Made by a program: the position numbers and the translations under genes
NCBI RefSeq assembly: GCF_003049665.1
Contig: NZ_PYWM01000018.1
Coordinates: 42,872-106,871, forward strand
Length of the DNA stretch: 64,000 nt
Direction of reading: 5' to 3'
Source: Lysinibacillus mangiferihumi
Lineage (GTDB): Bacteria; Bacillota; Bacilli; Bacillales_A; Planococcaceae
In this document: positions 46,264 through 55,889 of the stretch, piece after piece
How positions within the stretch are numbered: position 1 is the first letter of the stretch
How the letters are laid out: every line of letters starts with the position of its first letter
The notes under the pieces: generated by a model
The model's input: only the letters and a program-made list of their open reading frames with translations
Database searches by the model: none
What the model was told of the DNA's origin: nothing

Positions 46264-47196
46264 TTGAGAAAAATTATTGTAGGTTCTAGGAGAAGTAAAT
46301 TAGCATTAACGCAAACAAATTGGTTTATCAATGAGCTAAAGGCAGCAGGTGTGCCGTTTGAATTTGAAGTAAAAGAAATTGTTACTAAAGGCGATCAAAT
46401 TTTAGATGTTCAACTTTCTAAAGTTGGTGGTAAAGGACTTTTTGTAAAAGAAATTGAACAGGCGCTTTTTGACAAGGAAATTGATTTTGCAGTTCATTCG
46501 ATGAAAGACATGCCTGCCGTACTGCCAGAAGGTTTAGTAATTGGTTGTATTCCACCTCGTGAGGATGCGCGCGATGCATTTATTTCTAAAGGTCATGTGA
46601 AATTTGCAGATCTTCCTGCAGGAGCAGTAGTGGGGACCAGCTCTCTTCGACGAAGTGCTCAACTCTTAACAATGCGTCCAGATATTGAAATTAAATGGAT
46701 TCGCGGAAATGTCGATACACGTTTAGCAAAACTTGAAACAGATGAATACGATGCCATTATTTTAGCTGCGGCAGGTTTAAAGAGATTGGGCTGGAGCGAT
46801 GATGTCGTAACAGAGTTTTTATCAGTGGAAGACTGTCTTCCAGCTGTAGCACAAGGGTCTTTAGGGATTGAGTGTCGACAAGACGATGTGGAATTATTAG
46901 CTGAACTAGCAAAATTAACTGACAGTGCTACATGGAAAGAAGCACATGCAGAGCGTGCTTTCTTAGCTGCTATGGATGGTGGTTGCCAAGTGCCTATCGC
47001 AGGTTATGCCAAGTATAATGGGGAAGAAATTACACTAACAGGGTTAGTTGCCGCACCAGATGCAGCAGTTATTTATAAAGAGACTGTAGTAGGTACTGAT
47101 GCCGAAGCAATTGGTAATGAATTAGCTGACATGTTAACGAAACAAGGTGCCTATGATTTAATTCAACGTGTTAAGGCAGAGCAAGATGCTAAATAA
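46264..47196 (+). CDS. hemC: Hydroxymethylbilane synthase (porphobilinogen deaminase)
   Basis: 310 residues starting at TTG 46264 behind AGGTTGGAG. Diagnostic parts: [17 protein letters not shown], the catalytic region [34 protein letters not shown] and the dipyrromethane-cofactor cysteine Cys241 in [13 protein letters not shown]. It polymerises four porphobilinogen units in the cytoplasm. hemD overlaps its end by 11 nt. Confidence 0.97.
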   Translation: MRKIIVGSRRSKLALTQTNWFINELKAAGVPFEFEVKEIVTKGDQILDVQLSKVGGKGLFVKEIEQALFDKEIDFAVHSMKDMPAVLPEGLVIGCIPPREDARDAFISKGHVKFADLPAGAVVGTSSLRRSAQLLTMRPDIEIKWIRGNVDTRLAKLETDEYDAIILAAAGLKRLGWSDDVVTEFLSVEDCLPAVAQGSLGIECRQDDVELLAELAKLTDSATWKEAHAERAFLAAMDGGCQVPIAGYAKYNGEEITLTGLVAAPDAAVIYKETVVGTDAEAIGNELADMLTKQGAYDLIQRVKAEQDAK

Positions 47197-47947
47197 TTTA
47201 CCTTTGCAGGGTAAAACAATTATTTTAACTGGAACGTCTAAAACAGCAACAGTTGGAGACGATATTTCCGCTTTAGGTGGTCAGGCAGTTTTTGCCCCAT
47301 TGATAGAAACTTGCGAAATTATTGATCGAAAAGATGATGCGCAATTAGCATTTGCACGTCAATTTAACTGGCTAATCTTTACGAGTCAAAATGCGGTAGA
47401 TGCTTTTGCTAGTAAGATGAATCGTTGTCATTTAAGTGCAAGCCATTTTCAAGGGAAAATTGCATCGATTGGAACGAAAACGACTTCGGCATTAGAAAAG
47501 TTAGGCTTTCAAGTTAGCTTTATGCCTTCAATATTTAGTGCCGATGTCTTTGTTAAAGAGTTTCCTATTGTTGCAGGGCACAATCCAACATGTTTATTTA
47601 TTCGTGGGGAAAAAGCGAAAAAAACATTAAAGGACGGGTTACCCTTCAAATTAAATGAATGGACGGTTTATGAAACGATTGAGCGCCACGACCAAAAACA
47701 AGTAATTATCGACTGTATCCAGCAACATTCAGATGTTACAGTAATTTTTGCAAGTCCTTCGGCTGTAGATGTCTATGCAAAGGATATAGCTACAGTCGTT
47801 GGATGGAAAGCGGTACGTGTGGCGGCAATCGGGCACATTACAGAAGCAGCTATTGTAAACCACGGTGCTACTGTAGACATTATGCCGAGTATTTATACTA
47901 TGCAAGCAGTCATCGAGGAATTAACGAAAGTAGAGGAAAGAACATGA
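47186..47947 (+). CDS. hemD: Uroporphyrinogen-III synthase
   Basis: About 253 residues from ATG 47186 inside the end of hemC; the alternative GTG 47168 is less likely. The family is divergent in sequence, but the two-domain layout is recognisable: N-terminal [12 protein letters not shown], then [37 protein letters not shown] and [16 protein letters not shown]. It closes hydroxymethylbilane with inversion of ring D. The stop overlaps the hemB start (ATGA), which indicates translational coupling. Confidence 0.93.
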   Translation: MLNNLPLQGKTIILTGTSKTATVGDDISALGGQAVFAPLIETCEIIDRKDDAQLAFARQFNWLIFTSQNAVDAFASKMNRCHLSASHFQGKIASIGTKTTSALEKLGFQVSFMPSIFSADVFVKEFPIVAGHNPTCLFIRGEKAKKTLKDGLPFKLNEWTVYETIERHDQKQVIIDCIQQHSDVTVIFASPSAVDVYAKDIATVVGWKAVRVAAIGHITEAAIVNHGATVDIMPSIYTMQAVIEELTKVEERT

Positions 47948-48924
47948 CAAATTTACAATTTCAAAGACATCGTCGTTTACGCGCAAATGCAATGATACGA
48001 TCTATGGTAAAAGAAACTTACTTACACAAAGAGGACTTAATTTATCCTATTTTCGTGATAGAAGGCGAAGATATTAAGAATGAAGTTCAGTCAATGCCAG
48101 GTGTTTTTCAATTTTCATTAGATAATCTAGGTGCTGAAGTAGATGAAGTGGTTGCTTTAGGTATCCCAGCTGTTATTTTATTTGGTTTACCAGCAGAAAA
48201 AGATGAAGTGGGGACAGGTGCTTTCCACGATCATGGAATTGTTCAAGAAGCGACACGCCTTATTAAAGAGCGTCACCCAGAGCTATTAGTTATTGCTGAT
48301 ACATGTCTGTGTGAGTTTACAGACCATGGTCATTGTGGCTTAATTGAGGGCGATCAAATTTTAAATGACGCTTCTTTAGATGTTTTAGCACGTACTGCTG
48401 TTTCACAAGCAAAAGCAGGTGCAGATATTATTGCACCGTCAAATATGATGGATGGTTTTGTTGCTGCAATACGTACTGGTCTTGACGCAGCGGGCTTTGA
48501 AAATGTACCAATTATGTCCTATGCCGTAAAATATGCATCAAGCTATTACGGCCCTTTCCGTGATGCGGCTGATGGAGCACCACAATTTGGTGATCGTAAA
48601 TCATACCAAATGGACCCATCCAATCGTATGGAAGCTTTCCGTGAAGCAGAATCTGATATTGAAGAAGGTGCGGATTTCTTAATCGTGAAGCCTGCCCTAA
48701 GCTATTTAGATATTATTCGAGATATGAAAAATAACTATACATTACCGATTGTTGCTTATAACGTTTCTGGTGAATATGCAATGATTAAAGCTGCAGCTAT
48801 CAATGGTTGGATTGAAGAGAAAAAAGTAGTGCTTGAAACATTGCTAGGTATGAAACGAGCAGGCTCGGATCTAATTATCACTTATCATGCTAAAGATGTA
48901 GCACGTTGGTTGGAGGAGAAATAA
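47944..48924 (+). CDS. hemB: Delta-aminolevulinic acid dehydratase (porphobilinogen synthase)
   Basis: 326 residues from ATG 47944 (GAGGAAAG upstream). The metal-binding [14 protein letters not shown] has the three-cysteine zinc-type arrangement. [10 protein letters not shown], a Lys-containing [17 protein letters not shown] and the Schiff-base lysine in [11 protein letters not shown] are all present. It condenses two aminolevulinate molecules to porphobilinogen. It overlaps hemD by 4 nt, and its stop shares a base with the hemL start. Confidence 0.97.
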   Translation: MTNLQFQRHRRLRANAMIRSMVKETYLHKEDLIYPIFVIEGEDIKNEVQSMPGVFQFSLDNLGAEVDEVVALGIPAVILFGLPAEKDEVGTGAFHDHGIVQEATRLIKERHPELLVIADTCLCEFTDHGHCGLIEGDQILNDASLDVLARTAVSQAKAGADIIAPSNMMDGFVAAIRTGLDAAGFENVPIMSYAVKYASSYYGPFRDAADGAPQFGDRKSYQMDPSNRMEAFREAESDIEEGADFLIVKPALSYLDIIRDMKNNYTLPIVAYNVSGEYAMIKAAAINGWIEEKKVVLETLLGMKRAGSDLIITYHAKDVARWLEEK

Positions 48925-50216
48925 TGGCGCGTTCTTACGAAAAATCAAAACAAGCATATGCAGAAGCTATCAACTTGATGCCGGGTGGGGTTAGTAGTCC
49001 CGTACGTGCATTTAAATCAGTAAATATGGATCCAATATTTATGGAATCTGGTCATGGTGCAATCATTACAGACATCGATGGCAATGAATATATTGACTAT
49101 GTACTATCATGGGGCCCTTTGATTTTAGGGCATACTCATCCGGAAGTTGTGAAAGCCATTGCTGAAACTGCAGCGAAAGGTTCTTCTTTTGGAGCTCCTA
49201 GTTATACAGAAAATCGTTTAGCTAAGCTAGTATTAGAACGTTTACCTGGCATGGAGATGATTCGCTTTGTATCATCAGGGACAGAAGCAACAATGTCTGC
49301 ATTACGTGTAGCACGTGGTGTAACAGGTCGCGATAAAATTTTGAAATTTGAAGGCTCTTATCATGGTCATGGTGATTCATTATTGATAAAAGCTGGTTCA
49401 GGTGTGGCGACATTAGGCCTACCTGACAGCCCTGGTGTACCTGCGGATATTGCGCGTAATACATTAACGGTGGCTTACAATGATTTAGAAGGTGCTAAAC
49501 AAGTATTTGAAAAATTTGGTGCAGAGCTTGCGGCAGTAATTGTTGAGCCAGTGGCAGGGAATATGGGCGTTGTCCCACCACAGCCAGGTTTCCTAGAAGG
49601 CTTACGTGAATTAACAACAAAGCATGGTGCGCTGCTAATCTTTGATGAGGTTATGACAGGCTTCCGCGTTGACTATGGCTGTGCGCAAGGTTACTTTGCT
49701 GTAACACCAGATATGACAACGCTAGGGAAAGTAATTGGTGGCGGTCTACCTGTAGGTGCTTTCGCGGGTAAGAAGGAAGTTATGGAGCAAGTAGCACCAG
49801 CTGGTCCAATTTATCAAGCTGGTACATTATCAGGTAATCCATTAGCAATGACAGCAGGCTATGAAACGTTATCCCGACTTGATGAAAACTCCTATGAGTA
49901 TTTCAAAAAGTTAGGAGACCAACTAGAAGCAGGATTTAGAGCTGCAGCTACAAAGTATAATATTCCACATACGGTGAATCGCGCTGGCTCGATGATTGGT
50001 TTCTTCTTTACAAATGAAGATGTAATCGATTTTGCTTCAGCGAAAACGTCTGATTTACAATTATTTGCGGAATACTTCCGTTTAATGGCAGAAGAAGGTA
50101 TTTTCTTACCGCCTTCCCAATTTGAAGGATTATTTATTTCTACTGCACATACAGAGGAACATATCGCGAAAACGGTCGATGCTTTCCATAAAGTGTTTGC
50201 CCAATTAGCAAAATAA
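48924..50216 (+). CDS. hemL: Glutamate-1-semialdehyde 2,1-aminomutase
   Basis: 430 residues from ATG 48924 with GGAGGAG upstream, overlapping the hemB stop by one base (TAATG). A PLP enzyme of aminotransferase class III: N-terminal [56 protein letters not shown] and the PLP lysine in [15 protein letters not shown]. It converts glutamate-1-semialdehyde to aminolevulinate. Last gene of the hem operon; terminator directly follows. Confidence 0.97.
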   Translation: MARSYEKSKQAYAEAINLMPGGVSSPVRAFKSVNMDPIFMESGHGAIITDIDGNEYIDYVLSWGPLILGHTHPEVVKAIAETAAKGSSFGAPSYTENRLAKLVLERLPGMEMIRFVSSGTEATMSALRVARGVTGRDKILKFEGSYHGHGDSLLIKAGSGVATLGLPDSPGVPADIARNTLTVAYNDLEGAKQVFEKFGAELAAVIVEPVAGNMGVVPPQPGFLEGLRELTTKHGALLIFDEVMTGFRVDYGCAQGYFAVTPDMTTLGKVIGGGLPVGAFAGKKEVMEQVAPAGPIYQAGTLSGNPLAMTAGYETLSRLDENSYEYFKKLGDQLEAGFRAAATKYNIPHTVNRAGSMIGFFFTNEDVIDFASAKTSDLQLFAEYFRLMAEEGIFLPPSQFEGLFISTAHTEEHIAKTVDAFHKVFAQLAK

Positions 50217-50223
50217 GTTATCG

Positions 50224-50252
50224 AAAGCCATCCATTGGGGTGGCTTTTTTTT
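50224..50252 (+). terminator. Terminator of the hem operon
   Basis: Stem AAAGCCATCC/GGGTGGCTTT with a 4-nt loop and T run. Confidence 0.88.
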
Positions 50253-50339
50253 GTCAAAATTAAAACTTTCAGCATAGCCAAATAGTGGGCGTTTTAGTTT
50301 ATAATAGAGCTATTCAGAAAAGAAAGTAGTGGTTTTAAA

Positions 50340-50786
50340 ATGGCAACAGGCACACATACAGTAGAAGTACCCGTAGCAATTGAACATGTTTGGGAATTCG
50401 TTAGTGACATGGAAAAATGGGCAAAGCTTGTCCCAGGTTATAATGCACATACGATGATAGATGATAAACACTCTACGTGGACATTTAAAGGTAATGTTGG
50501 TGTACTGAAAAAAACGGTAGAAGTAGAGATTACAATTTTAGAGTGGACAGCACCTTCAAAGGTAACTTTTGAATTAAAAGGTCTATCAGATAATTTCACA
50601 GGAAACGGCTATTTCTTAGCTGAAAGCATTGATGCAAACAATACAAAAATGACAGGCTTTTTAGAAGTTACAGCAGGAGGCTTAGCTGGTCCTGTATTAA
50701 ATCCAATCTTCAAGCCAATCGTTCCAAAAGCTACACAAATGTTGACAGATCGCGTAGCAAATAAAATTAAAATGGTAAACGTATAA
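50340..50786 (+). CDS. CoxG-like SRPBCC-fold protein
   Basis: 148 residues with the opening VEVPVAIEHVWEFVSDMEKWAKLVPGY, typical of the CoxG/polyketide-cyclase SRPBCC superfamily, which forms a deep hydrophobic ligand pocket. Later parts, NFTGNGYFLAES and a C-terminal long helix (PKATQMLTDRVANKI), fit the fold. In organisms with CO dehydrogenase, CoxG aids membrane attachment, but no cox genes are present, so a lipid- or ligand-binding role is more likely. It is not part of the B. subtilis gene order between hemL and spoVID. Own terminator. Confidence 0.8.
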   Translation: MATGTHTVEVPVAIEHVWEFVSDMEKWAKLVPGYNAHTMIDDKHSTWTFKGNVGVLKKTVEVEITILEWTAPSKVTFELKGLSDNFTGNGYFLAESIDANNTKMTGFLEVTAGGLAGPVLNPIFKPIVPKATQMLTDRVANKIKMVNV

Positions 50787-50790
50787 GCGT

Positions 50791-50827
50791 AAAAGCATGC
50801 CTGATTTTATTCAGGCATGCTTTTTTA
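50791..50827 (+). terminator. Terminator after the CoxG-like gene
   Basis: Stem AAAGCATGCCTGA/TCAGGCATGCTTT with a 6-nt loop and T run. Confidence 0.9.
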
Positions 50828-50901
50828 TGGTAAAAATCTTGTAACCATCGTTGTCTAGCATACATTTCGATTGCAATTCATATGATGCTAAGGGAGGGAT
50901 T

Positions 50902-51606
50902 ATTATCGAACAGAAAACTTGGAATATGCGTGAAACATTTTGTTTTCCGGGATATGGTTGCCCAACAGAAATTGCGGCTGTGCAGATAAAGCCACAATGG
51001 CAATCGATGCAATTAGAAGACTCGTTAAGATTAAATGGTATTTATCATATCACAGCGCATGTACGCTTTGATTTTCAAGACATGCAAACATTCATGGATG
51101 CCGAAGATTTAATCAGTATTGATGCACTCGATATTCAAGGAGATACTGGCTATTTTGAATATGCAGTCCCATTAAATGTTGATTTACCAAAAGAGGCAGC
51201 GATTGAGGACTTAATGGTGAAAGACATTCGACCAATACTGTCCAATCAAATGTGTCAACTTGAATGGACAGTGACGAGTACATTTCGTAGTGAAGCATTA
51301 CCAATGCCCGAAGCAGAAAAAATTGATGCTGTCGAGGAACAGGTTGTTGTAGCCAAGGCGCAACTTCCAATAGAGGAGTCTACGTTTATTGAGCAAACTG
51401 TCCAAGTAATGAAACCGACACCTGTAGAAGCATCAGCAAAAGCTAAACAATCGGTACCGGCGGAACAAAAAATTGTGCTTAGAGAATCTTCCAGTCACTC
51501 TGCTGTGCGTGAATCAAGTTCCTGGAATGAAGTAGAAACAATGATTTGGGATTTAACAGAAGACTATACTCCGCTCAAAGTTCGTGTATCAAATGATATC
51601 TTTTAA
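50902..51606 (+). CDS. SpoVID-position spore morphogenesis-like protein, short, no LysM visible
   Basis: About 235 residues. A strong GGGAGGG ribosome site (50892-50898) is followed in frame only by ATT, ATT and ATC (50899, 50902, 50905) and then by ATG 50926, which is too distant. A rare ATT or ATC start is therefore likely; the frame also extends back to TTG 50851 through the ribosome site. The N-terminal ~150 residues (ETFCFPGYGCPTEIAAVQIKPQWQ, YFEYAVPLNVDLP) suggest the beta-rich domain of SpoVID-type proteins. The position between hemL and valS is where spoVID lies in B. subtilis. The C-terminus is a charged linker ending WDLTEDYTPLKVRVSNDIF. Assignment rests mainly on synteny. Confidence 0.6.
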   Translation: MIEQKTWNMRETFCFPGYGCPTEIAAVQIKPQWQSMQLEDSLRLNGIYHITAHVRFDFQDMQTFMDAEDLISIDALDIQGDTGYFEYAVPLNVDLPKEAAIEDLMVKDIRPILSNQMCQLEWTVTSTFRSEALPMPEAEKIDAVEEQVVVAKAQLPIEESTFIEQTVQVMKPTPVEASAKAKQSVPAEQKIVLRESSSHSAVRESSSWNEVETMIWDLTEDYTPLKVRVSNDIF

Positions 51607-51783
51607 AAGTAAATAGCATAGAAGTAGTAAAAGTAATAAGATGATAAGATCGCCAGAAGTTGGGATGATGATAACACGGATAAACTGAAAACCACAAATC
51701 GGTACAATAATTGTTCTACAATAAAATCGGAATTGTCGTAGCCAAGGTGGTAAAAGCCAAGGGTTATACTTACGTCGTCGCAT
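51589..51783 (-). CDS. Small basic membrane protein (64 aa)
   Basis: 64 residues from the ATG at 51783 (GGAAGTGA upstream on the minus strand). It is rich in Arg/Trp/Pro at the N-terminus (MRRRKYNPWLLPPWLRQF). A hydrophobic part with Leu/Ile runs follows (TIIVPICGFQFIRVIIIPTSGDLIILLLLLLLCYLLL). It converges with and overlaps the last 18 nt of the SpoVID-position gene. The non-random composition and ribosome site favour a real gene. Function unknown. Confidence 0.55.
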   Translation of the reverse strand: MRRRKYNPWLLPPWLRQFRFYCRTIIVPICGFQFIRVIIIPTSGDLIILLLLLLLCYLLLKDII

Positions 51784-51889
51784 ATGAATAGTCACTTCCT
51801 TTTCTATTTACTTTTTAAGACTAGCTGAAATTAACTAAATCACTTGAAAAAATAGATGAATTTGCGGTACAATGTGGAAAGCTGAATAT

Positions 51890-52232
51890 GGATGCTATGA
51901 CAGGGAAGAGTAAATTATTTGTGCATTTATAGAGAGGAAACGGTAGCTGAAAAGTTTCTATTTGTGCGTAATCGAACGTAGCCCTCGAGCAGCTTTAGTG
52001 AACTAATAGTAGTTAAAGCCGGTTAAACACCGTTAACGAATTGAGAGCCAGCTGTAATAAGCTTAAGACATCCAGCATGAATCCTTACTTCTAATGTATA
52101 AGGGCATTTAAAGTGCACTAATATGAGAAATAGTGATGTGCGAGAGTGCTTATCTTACTCTGCTGGAATTAAAGGTGGTACCGCGAACTTAAACTCCTTC
52201 GTCCTTTTGTTGACGATAGGAGTTTTTTTATT
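51890..52232 (+). promoter_or_regulatory. T-box riboswitch controlling valS
   Basis: The leader has the stem I GGGAAGAGTA(AATTA) element near 51902-51916 and a probable specifier GTA (Val) at 51978-51980 followed by GCCCTCGAG. The T-box sequence AAAGGTGGTACCGCGAA is at 52171-52187, and a terminator stem AACTCCT/AGGAGTT with T run at 52190-52230. Uncharged tRNA(Val) would pair with the specifier and the T-box bulge and prevent termination. Confidence 0.92.
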
Positions 52233-52387
52233 TGCTAAAAAGATGTATCCATTTTATTAGCGAATAATCTAAAGGCATTTGTCACTGATGTATTGGTGTG
52301 AATACACTGGTAAATCAAGACGAGTAATTATGAAGCTTGCCTAAGCGCATAAATGTCAAAAATTATTTCACAACAGGAGGAGTCAAT

Positions 52388-55033
52388 ATGACAGAAAACA
52401 TTTCAATGCCGACGAAATACGATCCGCAGTCTATTGAAACGGGTCGCTATGAATGGTGGCTACAAGGTAAATTTTTCGAAGCACAACCTGAAAGCGGGAA
52501 GGAACCCTATTCAATCGTCATTCCACCACCGAACGTAACAGGGAAATTGCATCTTGGTCATGCATGGGATACAACTTTACAAGATATTTTAATTCGTATG
52601 AAGCGTATGCAAGGTTATGATGCACTTTGGTTACCAGGAATGGACCATGCAGGTATTGCCACACAAGCAAAAGTAGAAGCAAAACTACGTGAAGATAATA
52701 TTACACGTTATGATTTGGGACGTGAAAAATTCCTAGAAAAAACTTGGGAATGGAAAGAGGAGTACGCTGGGCATATTCGCGCGCAATGGGCGAAGCTTGG
52801 CCTTGCATTAGACTACTCTCGTGAACGTTTCACACTCGATAAAGGTTTATCGGATGCCGTTAAAACGGTTTTTGTGCAATTATATGAAAAAGGCTTAATT
52901 TATCGTGGGGAGCGTATCATTAACTGGGACCCAGCAGCAAAAACAGCCTTATCGGATATTGAAGTTATCTATCAGGATGTACAAGGTGCATTCTACCATA
53001 TGAAGTACCCATTAGCAGATGGTTCTGGCTATGTGGAAGTTGCAACGACACGTCCTGAAACAATGCTTGGGGACTCTGGCGTAGCAGTTCACCCGAAAGA
53101 TGAGCGTTACCAACATTTAATCGGTAAAACGGTTATTTTACCAATCGTGGGCCGAGAAATTCCTATCGTAGCAGATGATTACGTTGATATGGAATTCGGT
53201 ACAGGTGTAGTAAAAATGACACCAGCTCATGACCCGAACGACTTTGAAGTTGGTAACCGTCATAACTTAGAACGTATTTTGGTAATGAACGAAGATGGCA
53301 CAATGAATGAACTTGCGGGTAAATACAATGGTATGGATCGTTTTGAATGCCGTAAGCAAATTGTTGCCGATTTACAAGAAGCAGGTGTCCTAATCAACAT
53401 TGAAGAGCATATGCACTCTGTAGGACATTCTGAACGTTCTGGTGCAGTTGTAGAACCTTATCTTTCAGCACAATGGTTCGTTAAAATGCAACCACTTGCA
53501 GATGCCTCTTTAGAACTGCAAAAAGACGAGGAAGGTAAAGTTCAATTCGTTCCATCACGTTTTGAAAACACATATTCTCGTTGGATGGAAAATATCCGTG
53601 ACTGGTGTATCTCACGCCAATTATGGTGGGGACACCAAATTCCTGCATGGTATCACAATGAAACAGGTGAAATTTACGTAGGTAAAGAAGCGCCTGCAGA
53701 CGCAGAAAATTGGACACAGGATGAAGATGTGTTAGATACATGGTTCTCATCAGCACTATGGCCATTTTCTACAATGGGTTGGCCTGATGAGGCAAATGAA
53801 GAATATCAACGTTACTATCCAACAAGTACGCTTGTAACAGGATACGATATTATTTTCTTCTGGGTATCTCGAATGATTTTCCAAGGTATTGAATTTACTG
53901 GACAACGCCCATTCAAAGATGTATTAATCCACGGATTGGTACGTGATGGCGAAGGACGCAAGATGAGTAAATCACTTGGTAATGGTGTGGACCCAATGGA
54001 TGTTATTGAGAATTACGGAGCGGATTCACTGCGTTATTTCTTAGCAACAGGTTCATCTCCAGGTCAAGATTTACGATATACAACGGAAAAAGTAGAGTCT
54101 GTTTGGAACTTTGCTAATAAAATTTGGAATGCTTCCCGTTTCGCACTTATGAACATGGATGGAATGACATATGATGAAATCGACTTAACTGGTGAAAAAT
54201 CAGTAGCCGATAAATGGATTTTAACGCGCTTGAATGAAACAATTGAACGTGTGACTTCATTAGCAGAACGTTATGAGTTTGGTGAAGTAGGTCGTGAACT
54301 ATATAATTTCATTTGGGATGATTTCTGTTCTTGGTATATTGAAATGGCGAAACTACCGCTGAATGGTGAAGATGAGGCTGCTAAGAAAACAACTCGATCT
54401 ATATTAGCTTACGTATTAGACCAAACAATGCGTCTATTACATCCGTTTATGCCATTCATCACAGAAGAAATTTGGCAACATTTACCTCATGAAGGTGAGT
54501 CAATTACAGTGGCAGCATGGCCTACTGTGCGTACGGATCTTCACTTTGCTGAAGAAGCAGACAATATGAAGCTCCTTATGGATATTATACGTTCGGTGCG
54601 TAATATTCGTGCGGAAGTTAACACACCTATGAGCAAAAAAGTACCATTGTTCATTTCTGCTAAAGATAGTGCAACAGTTGCTACTCTTGAAGCGAATAAA
54701 GCCTATTTAGAAAAATTCTGTAATCCTGAGCCGTTAACAATTGGTGAAGGCTTAGAGGCTCCGAGTCAATCAATGACGGCAGTAGTAACGGGAGCAGAGC
54801 TATTCTTACCGCTTGTAGGTCTTATCAATCTAGAAGAAGAAATCGCTCGTCTAGAAAAAGAACTAGAAAAGTGGGCGAAAGAAGTGAAGCTTGTCACTGG
54901 TAAGCTTTCCAATGAAAAATTTGTTTCAAAGGCTCCAGAAGCATTAGTAAATGCAGAACGCGAAAAATTAGCGGATTATGAAGAGAAACATGCAGTGGTA
55001 TTAAAACGTTTAGAAGAATTAAAAAACATGTAA
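52388..55033 (+). CDS. valS: Valyl-tRNA synthetase
   Basis: 881 residues from ATG 52388 behind AGGAGGAG; the frame extends upstream to 52337 but without a ribosome site. Class I synthetase: HIGH-type motif [14 protein letters not shown], the editing (CP1) domain with [12 protein letters not shown], and KMSKS ([10 protein letters not shown]). The tRNA-binding anticodon domain includes RNIRAEV, and the C-terminal coiled-coil arm characteristic of ValRS ends in LKNM. It charges tRNA(Val). Regulated by the T-box upstream. A terminator follows. Confidence 0.98.
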   Translation: MTENISMPTKYDPQSIETGRYEWWLQGKFFEAQPESGKEPYSIVIPPPNVTGKLHLGHAWDTTLQDILIRMKRMQGYDALWLPGMDHAGIATQAKVEAKLREDNITRYDLGREKFLEKTWEWKEEYAGHIRAQWAKLGLALDYSRERFTLDKGLSDAVKTVFVQLYEKGLIYRGERIINWDPAAKTALSDIEVIYQDVQGAFYHMKYPLADGSGYVEVATTRPETMLGDSGVAVHPKDERYQHLIGKTVILPIVGREIPIVADDYVDMEFGTGVVKMTPAHDPNDFEVGNRHNLERILVMNEDGTMNELAGKYNGMDRFECRKQIVADLQEAGVLINIEEHMHSVGHSERSGAVVEPYLSAQWFVKMQPLADASLELQKDEEGKVQFVPSRFENTYSRWMENIRDWCISRQLWWGHQIPAWYHNETGEIYVGKEAPADAENWTQDEDVLDTWFSSALWPFSTMGWPDEANEEYQRYYPTSTLVTGYDIIFFWVSRMIFQGIEFTGQRPFKDVLIHGLVRDGEGRKMSKSLGNGVDPMDVIENYGADSLRYFLATGSSPGQDLRYTTEKVESVWNFANKIWNASRFALMNMDGMTYDEIDLTGEKSVADKWILTRLNETIERVTSLAERYEFGEVGRELYNFIWDDFCSWYIEMAKLPLNGEDEAAKKTTRSILAYVLDQTMRLLHPFMPFITEEIWQHLPHEGESITVAAWPTVRTDLHFAEEADNMKLLMDIIRSVRNIRAEVNTPMSKKVPLFISAKDSATVATLEANKAYLEKFCNPEPLTIGEGLEAPSQSMTAVVTGAELFLPLVGLINLEEEIARLEKELEKWAKEVKLVTGKLSNEKFVSKAPEALVNAEREKLADYEEKHAVVLKRLEELKNM

Positions 55034-55053
55034 TAGCATAGTGATTTGAAGAA

Positions 55054-55091
55054 ACAGCAGATGGCGAAATAGTCATTTGCTGTTTTTCTTT
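55054..55091 (+). terminator. Terminator after valS
   Basis: Stem AACAGCAGATG/CATTTGCTGTT with one G-U pair, a 10-nt loop and TTTTCTTTTT. Confidence 0.75.
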
Positions 55092-55154
55092 TTATGCATC
55101 AAAAGTTATGTATTGAGTTAGGAAAAAATATATAGTATCATCTATTTTAGTTAG

Positions 55155-55318
55155 TATAATAGATAAAGGCAAACTATCCGAAAGGGTAGGACGCAAAGCC
55201 TAGGGTCTAAGGTGAAGAGAAATGAGTATTTTTCAAACTATGATCGCCTGGTTACCATTAAATGAAATTTTTATTTAATTTTATGGCCATTCTATGTCGA
55301 GTAGAATGGTCTTTTACT
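55155..55318 (+). promoter_or_regulatory. Class I cyclic-di-GMP riboswitch with terminator platform
   Basis: A TATAAT at 55155-55160 precedes the aptamer. The GEMM-I hallmarks are in order: GGCAAAC, a GAAA tetraloop stem (TATCCGAAAGGGTA), GACGCAAAGCCTAGGGTCTAAGG, and after the second variable arm CGCCTGGTTACC (to about 55257). The expression platform is a hairpin GGCCATTCTA/TAGAATGGTC followed by TTTTA (55284-55316). Cyclic-di-GMP binding would therefore decide read-through into the 133-residue gene. Direction of control (on or off) is not assigned. Confidence 0.9.
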
Positions 55319-55346
55319 TTGAATGCAAGAATAACGGAGGTTTATT

Positions 55347-55748
55347 ATGTCAGGAAATATTGGAACAATTGTAGTGAAAGTAAACAAAGCTTGTGATGAT
55401 TTAGATTTTGTGAGCGCTAGGGGCATTATAGAAGCAAATCTTTTAAAGTTGTCGGAGGCAAAATATTATCGACTATTAAATGCAAGTGGACGGGTTCTTA
55501 TTAAGCATATTCTAGCGGATAATAAGGGGCAAAAAGATACGAAGATTTCATTAACACGTACAGATTTGCTAGTGATAAATAAGATTAATGAGTATTGTTC
55601 AAATTTTGATATTTCGATGTTGAAAAGAACATTAAAAAATTCGTTAGAACTAGTGCAAAGATCGGATGTTTTGCCACTTTTAAATAATGATGCAAAAATA
55701 ATTTTAGATGATATGGGAGCGCTATTAGGCATCCATCAATTACAATAA
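55347..55748 (+). CDS. Unrecognised protein under cyclic-di-GMP riboswitch control (133 aa)
   Basis: 133 residues with GGAGGT 7 nt before the ATG. Starts MSGNIGTIVVKVNKACDDLDF. It is soluble and mostly helical, with a helical pair at the N-terminus (DDLDFVSARGIIEANLLKLSEAKYYRLLNA) resembling a short helical-repeat domain and a C-terminus ending GALLGIHQLQ. No signal peptide, TM segment or known catalytic motif. The riboswitch ties it to motility, biofilm or another cyclic-di-GMP-controlled process. It may be a small regulator. Monocistronic, with a terminator at 55777. Confidence 0.7.
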   Translation: MSGNIGTIVVKVNKACDDLDFVSARGIIEANLLKLSEAKYYRLLNASGRVLIKHILADNKGQKDTKISLTRTDLLVINKINEYCSNFDISMLKRTLKNSLELVQRSDVLPLLNNDAKIILDDMGALLGIHQLQ

Positions 55749-55776
55749 TTTGTTGTTTATTTGAAAAAAATTAGTT

Positions 55777-55824
55777 GAAAACACACAAATGATCACTCCT
55801 ACAGTGGTTTTCTGTGTGTTTTTA
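55777..55824 (+). terminator. Terminator after the riboswitch-controlled gene
   Basis: Stem AAAACACACA/TGTGTGTTTT with a long inner region carrying a small CACT/AGTG pair, then TT. Confidence 0.7.
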
Positions 55825-55889
55825 AATTTGTATCAGAATTGTTTGTGTGCCAGACACCCTTTATACTGTAATGAAAGGGAGTGTTTCTT

